Program-made: the position numbers and the translations under genes
Notes under the pieces: model-generated
Databases searched by the model: none
What the model saw: the letters and a program-made list of their open reading frames with translations, nothing else
Told to the model about the DNA's origin: nothing
In this document: piece after piece, positions 7,170-13,379 of the stretch
How the letters are laid out: the number at the start of each line of letters is the position of its first letter
How positions within the stretch are numbered: the stretch's first letter is position 1
NCBI GenBank assembly: GCA_029781465.1
Contig: JAKOWQ010000317.1
Location: 1-22,438, forward strand
Direction of reading: 5' to 3'
DNA: 22,438 nucleotides
Source of the DNA: Pseudomonadota bacterium
GTDB lineage: Bacteria > Pseudomonadota > Alphaproteobacteria > Sphingomonadales > Sphingomonadaceae

Positions 7170-8777
7170 ATGAGCGATGAATTGACTCTGACCTTCCACG
7201 GCGCCGCGCGCACCGTCACGGGATCGTGCCACGAATTCGAGCTGGGCGGCAGGCGGGTGCTGGTCGATTGCGGGCTGTTTCAGGGTTCGCGCACGCTTGA
7301 GGGGCTCAATGCCGGGGCCTTCGGCTTCGATCCGCACAAGGTCGATGCGGTGGTGCTGACCCACGCCCATATCGACCATTCGGGCCTGCTGCCGCGGCTC
7401 GTGGCAGAGGGCTTTGCAGGCAAGATCTGGTGCACGCAGGCCACCGCCGACCTGCTCGAATACATGCTGGCCGATGCCGGCCGCATCCAGGAAGCCGATA
7501 CCGAGCGCCGCAACCGCCGCCGCGACCGCGCCGGAGAGGAACCGTTCGAGCCGCTCTATACCGAGGCGGACGCACTAGCCGCCTGGGGCCAGTGCAGCCC
7601 GGTGCCGCTGGAAGAATGGTTCGAACCCGCGCCCGGCTTTCGCGCCCGGTTGTGGAATGCCGGGCATATCCTGGGTTCGGCCTCGGTCGAGCTTGCGGCG
7701 GGCGGAACGCGGGTGATGTGTTCGGGCGATCTGGGACCGGACAACAAGTCCTTCCATCCCGATCCCGAAGGGCCGCGCGGCTTCGATCACGTGCTCTGCG
7801 AGAGTACCTACGGCGACCGCGAGCGTGAGGCTTTGACCATCGCGGCGCGGCGCAAGCTGCTCGAGGCCGAGATTCGCGGCGCGCTGGCGCGGGGCGGCAA
7901 TCTGGTGATCCCGACGTTCGCGCTCGAACGCACGCAGGAGCTGCTGCTCGATATTGCCGAGCTGGTGCGAACCAAGGCCTTGTCCAATGTGCCGGTGTTC
8001 ATCGACAGCCCGCTGGCCAGCCAGGCCACTCGCGTGTTCGAACGCCATGCGCGCGAGCTTGAGGATCTGACCGGCTGCACTTTCGATTGTCCCAATTTCC
8101 ATTTCACCGAAAGCGTCTCCGAATCGATCCGGCTCAATTCGGTTTCGGGCGCGATCATCATGGCCGCCTCGGGCATGTGCGAGGGAGGCCGCATCCGCCA
8201 TCACCTGATCCACAATCTGCACCGGCGCGATTCGACCGTGCTGTTCGTCGGCTATCAGGCCGCCGGGTCGCTCGGACGGGTGATCCTTGAAGGGGCAGAG
8301 CGCGTGCGGATCTCGGGCGAGGACGTGATCGTGCGTGCCGCGATCCGGCGGATCGATTCCTATTCGGCCCATGCCGGCCAGGGCGAACTGCTCGACTGGA
8401 TCGGTGAGCGCGCACCGATTGCGGGCAGCCTGCTGCTGGTCCACGGCGAGCAGCCCGCGCTCGAGGCGCTGCGCGGTCTTGCGATCGAAAGATTCGGATT
8501 GCCGCATGTGGTGCTGCCCGAGATCGGCGAGCGCTGGGCCTTGCCGCCCGGCGCCGCCGCGCGGCGGCTGCGCACCGGGCGCACCGATCTCGCCCAGGCG
8601 CTGGGGCATGACTGGCAGAACGCCTATGCCCAGCTCGTCACCGGCCTGAAGCGCGATCTCGCCCGGATCGAGGATGATCGCCAGCGCGAGGAAGCGATTG
8701 CGGCGATGCGCAAGGTGCTCGACAGCTACGGCGAATTTCGCGCCCGCAAGCGCAGCAAGGCCCCGCATCGCAAGTAA
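7170..8777 (+). CDS. Metallo-beta-lactamase fold, beta-CASP RNA hydrolase-like protein
   Basis: A 535-aa protein combining a metallo-beta-lactamase fold with a beta-CASP insert and a C-terminal RMMBL-type segment (COG1236/YSH1-like). Zinc-site motifs in order are THAHIDH (His65, His67, Asp69, His70), AGHILGSASVEL (His166), CSGDLG (Asp187), SYSAHAGQGELLDW (His401) and LLVHGEQ (His425). Beta-CASP hallmarks include CESTYGDRE, IPTFALERTQELLL, FIDSPLASQATRVF and MAASGMCEGGRIRHHL. All expected metal ligands are present, so it should be an active nuclease or related hydrolase in the cytoplasm. It has no KH domains as in archaeal CPSF, nor the RNase J C-terminal domain. Its RNA target is unknown, and the neighbours give no hint. 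Confidence 0.9.
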   Translation: MSDELTLTFHGAARTVTGSCHEFELGGRRVLVDCGLFQGSRTLEGLNAGAFGFDPHKVDAVVLTHAHIDHSGLLPRLVAEGFAGKIWCTQATADLLEYMLADAGRIQEADTERRNRRRDRAGEEPFEPLYTEADALAAWGQCSPVPLEEWFEPAPGFRARLWNAGHILGSASVELAAGGTRVMCSGDLGPDNKSFHPDPEGPRGFDHVLCESTYGDREREALTIAARRKLLEAEIRGALARGGNLVIPTFALERTQELLLDIAELVRTKALSNVPVFIDSPLASQATRVFERHARELEDLTGCTFDCPNFHFTESVSESIRLNSVSGAIIMAASGMCEGGRIRHHLIHNLHRRDSTVLFVGYQAAGSLGRVILEGAERVRISGEDVIVRAAIRRIDSYSAHAGQGELLDWIGERAPIAGSLLLVHGEQPALEALRGLAIERFGLPHVVLPEIGERWALPPGAAARRLRTGRTDLAQALGHDWQNAYAQLVTGLKRDLARIEDDRQREEAIAAMRKVLDSYGEFRARKRSKAPHRK

Positions 8778-8822
8778 GGCGCTGGAATTGCTCGCCGGGC
8801 TGCGGCGTGGCACAAGGCGGCG

Positions 8823-9536
8823 ATGGATCACGAGCAATCCCCGCTCGCGCCGCCGCGCCGCGTCCGGATCGGCGCGATCGTGCTGGCGAGCGTGGTGCAG
8901 CTTGTCCTGGCTGCATTTCTGGTGCGCGCGCTGGCGCCGGGATTCACCGCGCGGGTTGCCGAAGCCGTGGTCTCGACTTTTACCGTCACTGTCACCACCC
9001 CGCCGCCATCGCCGCCCCCGGCCAAGGCGGTCGAAGCGGCGGGCGCCGCGGGGGATGCGGGCAAGAAAGCCGTGCCGCGCGCCGAAAGCGCCCCCAAGGC
9101 CAGGGTGCCGCTTGCCCCAAAGCCCGCCCCCCAGGCGGCCGGCACGGGAGACGCGGATACGTCCGGCGCGCGCGACAACGGCAGCGGGACCGGCGCAAGC
9201 GGCCCGGGCACAGGCCCCGGCGCGGGCGGTTCGGGCAGCGGACAGGGCGGCGGGCTGACCCGCAAGGCGGAAAAGATCGCCGGGGAAATCCGTGACAAGG
9301 ACTATCCCAAGGCCAACCGCGCGCTCCGCCTGGGCAATTCGGTGACCATCGCGATCAGTGTCAGCGCCGAAGGCAAGCCCACCGGGTGCCGGGTGCTGCG
9401 CCCCAGCCCCGATGCTGAGGCGGACGCGCTGACCTGCAAGCTCGCGCTCGAACGCTTCCGCTTCCGCCCCGCCACCGACGCCCAGGGCCGCGCGGTGGCA
9501 TCGGTGTTCGGATGGAAGCAGTGGTGGTACTATTGA
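8823..9536 (+). CDS. TonB-family energy transducer-like protein
   Basis: A 237-aa protein with TonB architecture: a short basic N-terminus (PPRRVR), one membrane helix at about residues 15-37, a long periplasmic linker rich in Pro, Ala, Lys, then Gly and Ser (about 58-145), and a C-terminal TonB-like domain. That domain carries SVTIAISVSAEGKPTGCRVLRPS, a second Cys (ALTCKLALERFRFRPATDAQG) and the end GWKQWWYY. The Cys pair may form a disulfide. TonB proteins pass proton-motive force from ExbB/ExbD to outer-membrane receptors. No exbB, exbD or receptor gene is nearby, so this is an orphan copy and its partner is unknown. The start at 8823 has an AAGGCGG-like site upstream. Confidence 0.78.
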   Translation: MDHEQSPLAPPRRVRIGAIVLASVVQLVLAAFLVRALAPGFTARVAEAVVSTFTVTVTTPPPSPPPAKAVEAAGAAGDAGKKAVPRAESAPKARVPLAPKPAPQAAGTGDADTSGARDNGSGTGASGPGTGPGAGGSGSGQGGGLTRKAEKIAGEIRDKDYPKANRALRLGNSVTIAISVSAEGKPTGCRVLRPSPDAEADALTCKLALERFRFRPATDAQGRAVASVFGWKQWWYY

Positions 9537-9596
9537 GGCTCAGGTAGATCGCACTTCCACCTTCCAACCTTGCCGTCGAGCCACTACCTAGAAGCC

Positions 9597-10037
9597 ATGA
9601 TCGCCCAGACCATCCAGCTCGCGCTTGCCCCGGTGTTCGTGCTGGTGGCGATGGGGAATATCCTCAACATCCTGTCCACGCGGCTGGGGCGGGTGGTTGA
9701 CCGGGCGCGCACGCTTCAGAATGCGCACATGGCGACCGAGGGGATGGAGCACGATCTGGTTGTCGCCGAAATCCGCATGATTGACCGGCGGATCGTGCTC
9801 ATCACCCATGCGGTGCGGCTGATGGTGCTGACCGGTCTGACGATTGGGGCGACCGTGGCGCTGCTGTTTCTCGAACAGCTGGCGGGCGTGGACCTTCAGC
9901 TTGTTGCCGGAGCGATGTTCCTGCTCGCGGTATTGCTGCTGATGGCGGGGCTGGTGCTGTTCCTGCGCGAAACCCAGATTGCCGCCCAGCAGCTGCGCAT
10001 CCCGCGCGCCTATCTGGAGCTTGAGCGGGATATCTAG
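9597..10037 (+). CDS. DUF2721 family membrane protein
   Basis: A 146-aa integral membrane protein matching the DUF2721 pattern: MIAQTIQLALAPVFVLVAMGNILNI at the N-terminus, the cytoplasmic STRLGRVVDRARTL motif, then IRMIDRRIVLITHAVRL leading into two more helices. Three membrane segments are expected at about residues 7-27, 73-95 and 101-121. The family has no known function. I chose ATG 9597 over a TTG 27 bases upstream because the family usually begins at the MIAQ-type N-terminus. TACCTA ends 6 bases before this ATG, compatible with a leaderless transcript. Its TAG stop shares the palindrome CTAG with the stop of the convergent gene. Confidence 0.8.
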   Translation: MIAQTIQLALAPVFVLVAMGNILNILSTRLGRVVDRARTLQNAHMATEGMEHDLVVAEIRMIDRRIVLITHAVRLMVLTGLTIGATVALLFLEQLAGVDLQLVAGAMFLLAVLLLMAGLVLFLRETQIAAQQLRIPRAYLELERDI

Positions 10038-10777
10038 GATTTGTCCGCCGCTTCCAGCGCCTCGCCGTACTTGTAGTCGAGATAGCGGGTCTGGATCGCC
10101 AGGTTGTCGATCGCGCCAGAGGCGAGCTGGCGGGTGACCGAATCGATCTCACCGCTGATCTTGCCCAGGGCCTCGGTGAACTGCGCGGTGGGGGTGGCTC
10201 CGGCGCGTTCCTCATAGCGCAGGTGCTCGGGGATCTTGCGGTAGCTTTCGACCAGATCGGGCAGATGTTCGCCCACCAGCTTGCGCACCTCGGCGGCCTG
10301 GGGGTGGGCCTGGTCGACATCGGCCAGTTGCAGCCCCAGCGCATCGAGCTGAAGCCCGATGTGATCGACCAGCTTGACCGCCGGCGGCGGCAGCGCGCGG
10401 CGCTGGCTTTCCAGCCACAGCTCGGTCCGCCCCACCAGCGCGCGCACATCGGTGCTCGCCGGATTGAGATCGGCCCGGCTCGGCAGCTTGAAGCGCGGAT
10501 AGCGCCCGAAGGCCCAGACCGCGGCGGCAGTGGCCGCCACGCCCAACAGCAATCCGGTGAAGCCGATCCCGTCGATCACCGAACCGACGATTCCGATCCC
10601 GATCCACAGCGCCACCACCGCGGCGCCCATCCGCACCAGCTTGCGGCCCATGTGCCGCGCGCGAATCTGGGCCGCCCCGGCCGGGATCGGCCGCCGCCGT
10701 CCGCCCGCGCGCTGATCGGCGAGCGAGCGGCGGGCCTGTTGCAGGATCAGGTCGGAATGGCGGGTTTCGTCGGCCAA
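10034..10777 (-). CDS. Two-helix membrane protein, XpaC-like partner of TelA (hypothetical)
   Basis: A 247-aa protein with a basic N-terminal stretch (RRRPIPAGAAQIRARHMGRK), two adjacent membrane helices at about residues 48-90 (AAVVALWIGIGIVG and GLLLGVAATAAAVWAFG) and a long helical soluble domain after them. I do not recognise it with certainty. The layout, and its place directly after a TelA/YaaN-type gene, resemble the XpaC-YaaN pair of Bacillus subtilis, so an XpaC-like role is proposed by inference. The start is TTG 10777: AGGAG lies 8 bases upstream and overlaps the TAG stop of telA, and the next in-frame ATG would remove about 42 residues. Probably translated from the telA transcript. 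Confidence 0.7.
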   Translation of the reverse strand: MADETRHSDLILQQARRSLADQRAGGRRRPIPAGAAQIRARHMGRKLVRMGAAVVALWIGIGIVGSVIDGIGFTGLLLGVAATAAAVWAFGRYPRFKLPSRADLNPASTDVRALVGRTELWLESQRRALPPPAVKLVDHIGLQLDALGLQLADVDQAHPQAAEVRKLVGEHLPDLVESYRKIPEHLRYEERAGATPTAQFTEALGKISGEIDSVTRQLASGAIDNLAIQTRYLDYKYGEALEAADKS

Positions 10778-10787
10778 GCCGCGGCTC

Positions 10788-12002
10788 CTACTGGGCGTCG
10801 AGGGTCAGCAGCGAAGGCGCATCGTGCGCCACCTGCGATTGCGCCGCGCCCTCGGCCCGGGCGATATAGCCCTTCGATTTCTCGACCTCGGCGCTGAGCG
10901 TGGTCACCGTCTGCTTCATGCTTTCCAGCGCCTTGACCTTGAAGGTATCGATGGTGTCCATCGTGTCGTAGATGTTCTGGAAGGCGCGTTGCAGCGTCTC
11001 GATCGGGATGGTCGAGCTTGCCGCCTGCTCGTGGATCCGGCCGGTCTGCTCCTTGAGCAGGGTGCTGGTCGAATCGATCATGTTGGCGGTGGTTTCGTTG
11101 AGCGCGGTAACCTGTTGCAGCACCAGCCGCTGGTTGGTCATCGCCTGGGCCACGGTAACGGCGGTGCGCAGCGCCGCGACTGTGGTTGTGCTGGCGCGGT
11201 CCACCCCCTTGACCAGTTCGACGTTGTTCTTCTTGACCAGATCGAGCGCGAGGTAGCCCTGCACCGTCACCGCCATCTGGGTCAGCAGATCCTGGGTGCG
11301 CTGGCGGACATAGAACAGCGCGCTTTCGCGGATCGCCTTGGCCTTGGCCGGATCGGTCGCGTCAAGATCGGCGGCCTTGTCTTCCAGCTTTTCGTCAAGC
11401 GTCCTGGCGATGTGGATCATCTGTTCCAGATTGCCCATCGCTTCCCACAGCTTCTGCCGCTCGACGTCGATCGCGGCATTGTCCATCAGCAGCTCGTCCT
11501 TGCCCGACGAGAGGTGGGTGAGCACCGCCTGGATGTGTCCCTGGGCCGACTGGTAGGACTGGAAATAACGCTTCATCGGGTTGCCGAAGGGAATGATCCC
11601 CAGGAACTTGCGGCCGGTGGAAAGCTTGCCGGCCTTGCCCGGATCGAGTTCCTCCACGGTCTTGCGCAGTTCGGCCAGGTTGGCGCCGACGCCCGAATCC
11701 TTGTCCATCGCGCGGATCGGGCGATCGAGGAACCGGTTCGACATGCCGGCTGCCGAAAGGATTTCCTTGCGCCCCATGTTGGTGATCTGATCGACCTTCT
11801 TGCCGAATTCGGGCGAATTGGCATCGACCGAGACCAGATCGGCAATGAAGCCATCGACCTTGGCTTCAAGCTTGGACTTGTTGTCGTCCGACACCGGAAC
11901 CAGCCCGGCCGCCTTCTCGGCGGTTACCACGGGCACCGGATCGGGCGGCGAGAGGGTAATGGTGGGCGCATCGAGTGCGCTTTCGCTGGGCTGCTTGGCC
12001 AT
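10788..12002 (-). CDS. telA: Toxic anion resistance protein, TelA family
   Basis: A 404-aa predominantly helical cytoplasmic protein of the TelA/KlaA/YaaN family (PF05816). After a low-complexity Pro/Ser/Thr N-terminus come the family features: a helical FIADLVSVDANSPEFGKKVDQITNMGRKEI segment, a PFGNPMKRYFQSYQSAQGHIQAVLTHLSSGKDEL segment and a long coiled region with the central NQRLVLQQVTALNETTANMI motif. TelA was named from tellurite resistance on plasmid RK2, but chromosomal members are linked to membrane stress rather than proven tellurite resistance. ATG 12002 is chosen as start; a GTG at 12026 and a longer frame to 12071 remain possible, and no strong Shine-Dalgarno decides. It is followed 10 bases later by an XpaC-like gene. 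Confidence 0.85.
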   Translation of the reverse strand: MAKQPSESALDAPTITLSPPDPVPVVTAEKAAGLVPVSDDNKSKLEAKVDGFIADLVSVDANSPEFGKKVDQITNMGRKEILSAAGMSNRFLDRPIRAMDKDSGVGANLAELRKTVEELDPGKAGKLSTGRKFLGIIPFGNPMKRYFQSYQSAQGHIQAVLTHLSSGKDELLMDNAAIDVERQKLWEAMGNLEQMIHIARTLDEKLEDKAADLDATDPAKAKAIRESALFYVRQRTQDLLTQMAVTVQGYLALDLVKKNNVELVKGVDRASTTTVAALRTAVTVAQAMTNQRLVLQQVTALNETTANMIDSTSTLLKEQTGRIHEQAASSTIPIETLQRAFQNIYDTMDTIDTFKVKALESMKQTVTTLSAEVEKSKGYIARAEGAAQSQVAHDAPSLLTLDAQ

Positions 12003-12136
12003 GGCTTTCGAGTCCGAACCTTTCACAACAGATCGAGCCGCCAAGATGGGGGCAAGCGGACGGCTTCGCAAGCTGTATTATTCAAATAAGACAGGGCGGG
12101 CAAGCGGGATGCGTGGCGCTGGTCGATTCCGGTTGC

Positions 12137-12142
12137 TAGGAT
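12137..12142 (+). promoter_or_regulatory. Candidate -10 element (TAGGAT) of a leaderless-type start
   Basis: TAGGAT ends exactly 6 bases before ATG 12149, the same spacing as TAGGCT before ATG 7170. No good -35 hexamer is visible 16-18 bases upstream, so this rests on the shared pattern. Confidence 0.25.
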
Positions 12143-12148
12143 GCGGAA

Positions 12149-12991
12149 ATGAAACGTGCGATCTGTGCCCTGATTCTGCTCCTGGCATCGCGTCCCGCGC
12201 TGGCTGAAAAAAGTCCGGCCCAATTTGCCGGCGAAATGATCGCACGGCTCAAGGCGGCCCATCCCGAATCGGTCTTCGCCAACGATGGCGCCGTGCCGCT
12301 GCAGGTAGCGGTGAAGGGTGGGGGGCACGATGGCGCTCAGCTGATGCTCTACCGGCTCTACGATTTTTGCCGCAACGTTCCGGCCGAAAATTGCGAAGCT
12401 GGCAAGGACAATTTCGTTGCCAAGGCGCTGGCGCCGCTTCCCGAGGCCCGGCGCGAGAACCTGCGGGGTATCGTGCGCGGGGCGGACTACTACGATGCGG
12501 CGCAGCAGCAAGGCAGCAAGGAAAAGCGCCAACCCTGGTTCTTCGCGCGCAAGATCGGCGACGATCTCTACGAGATACTGGCGCTCGACAGCCCGACCCA
12601 GATCGCGCTGGCCAATGCGGCCGACCTCAAGCGGATGCGGATCAAGCCCGAGGCGGCCTGGGCACTGGCGCGGACCCAGACTCTCAGCGCCATCCCCGCG
12701 CTGCCCGATCCGGCTTCCTTGCTGGCATCGGCGGCGATGTTCGAAGGTGAGGAATATGTCGGTTCGATGCTTGCCGATACCCAAGGCTGGCAGGCGGTGC
12801 GCGATGCAATCGGACCGGACCTGTTCGTTACGGTTACTTCGGACCAGTTCGTAATGGTTTCGCTGATGGGCGAAGGGCCTGGGCTCGATCGCTTCGCCGA
12901 AGCCGTCGCGGCCGACTGCCGCAGCGCCGAACGCTGCATCTCGCCCCATGTCTACCGTTTCGAGCAGGGCATGTGGGTGATCGAGAAATAG
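12149..12991 (+). CDS. Secreted protein of unknown function with two Cys pairs
   Basis: A 280-aa protein that I do not recognise. It begins with a Sec signal peptide (MKRAICALILLLASRPALA, cleavage after about residue 19), so it is likely periplasmic. The mature part is mixed alpha/beta. Cys74 and Cys82 lie in DFCRNVPAENCEAG and Cys257 and Cys263 in ADCRSAERCISPH, a pattern that suggests two local disulfides. YDAAQQQGSKEKRQPWFFARKIGDDLYEILALDSP looks like a conserved core. A near C-terminal stretch, DLFVTVTSDQFVMVSLMGEGPGLDRFAEAVAADC, could be a second small domain. It is divergent from telA and monocistronic as far as visible. No function is proposed. Confidence 0.75.
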   Translation: MKRAICALILLLASRPALAEKSPAQFAGEMIARLKAAHPESVFANDGAVPLQVAVKGGGHDGAQLMLYRLYDFCRNVPAENCEAGKDNFVAKALAPLPEARRENLRGIVRGADYYDAAQQQGSKEKRQPWFFARKIGDDLYEILALDSPTQIALANAADLKRMRIKPEAAWALARTQTLSAIPALPDPASLLASAAMFEGEEYVGSMLADTQGWQAVRDAIGPDLFVTVTSDQFVMVSLMGEGPGLDRFAEAVAADCRSAERCISPHVYRFEQGMWVIEK

Positions 12992-13024
12992 GGGGTGGGT
13001 CAGGCCATTGCCGGGCCGCGCTGC

Positions 13025-13282
13025 TCAGGCGCCAAGCAGTCTCGCCAGAATGCCGGTCCGGCGAACCGGCTGGGCCTGTCCGGATGCCTCAAACAAATAG
13101 TTTGCCAGCACCGCGGCCTGTTGGCGGGTCAGCATCAGATGGTGCGAATCGACCTCCGGCCTGCTGCGCGCATCGCGCGATCGCACGCATTGCAAGTTGA
13201 GGTTGAGTCCATCGCCCTGCTTGAGATGCGACCACCCCACCAGGACACCTAGCATTTCGGGCGGCAGCGCTTCGCGGTCCAT
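13025..13282 (-). CDS. Small conserved-looking protein, 85 aa, unknown function
   Basis: ATG 13282 is preceded by a strong purine-rich site (GGGAGAGAGG), which favours it over the longer frame to 13348. The 85-aa product has no signal peptide or membrane helix. It contains LGVLVGWSHLKQGDGLNLNLQCVRSR, an amphipathic strand pattern, and SHHLMLTRQQAAVLANYLFEASG, a helix resembling small sphingomonad hypothetical proteins (recalled, not checked). It lies downstream of the acyl-AMP ligase gene on the same strand, separated by about 97 bases and a hairpin, so it may be independently expressed. Confidence 0.65.
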   Translation of the reverse strand: MDREALPPEMLGVLVGWSHLKQGDGLNLNLQCVRSRDARSRPEVDSHHLMLTRQQAAVLANYLFEASGQAQPVRRTGILARLLGA

Positions 13283-13333
13283 CGCCTCTCTCCCGGCAAC
13301 AAGACTGCGACCCGGCGCCCACCTTATTGGCTG

Positions 13334-13368
13334 AGCCGGGATTGGCAATGGGCCTGGATGTCCCGGCT
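13334..13368 (-). terminator. Inverted repeat downstream of the acyl-AMP ligase gene
   Basis: AGCCGGGA (13334-13341) and TCCCGGCT (13361-13368) are perfect 8-bp arms with a 19-base loop, in the 97-bp gap after the ligase stop on the minus strand. No T-tract follows, so a terminator role is tentative. Confidence 0.35.
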
Positions 13369-13379
13369 GGGGACGGATT

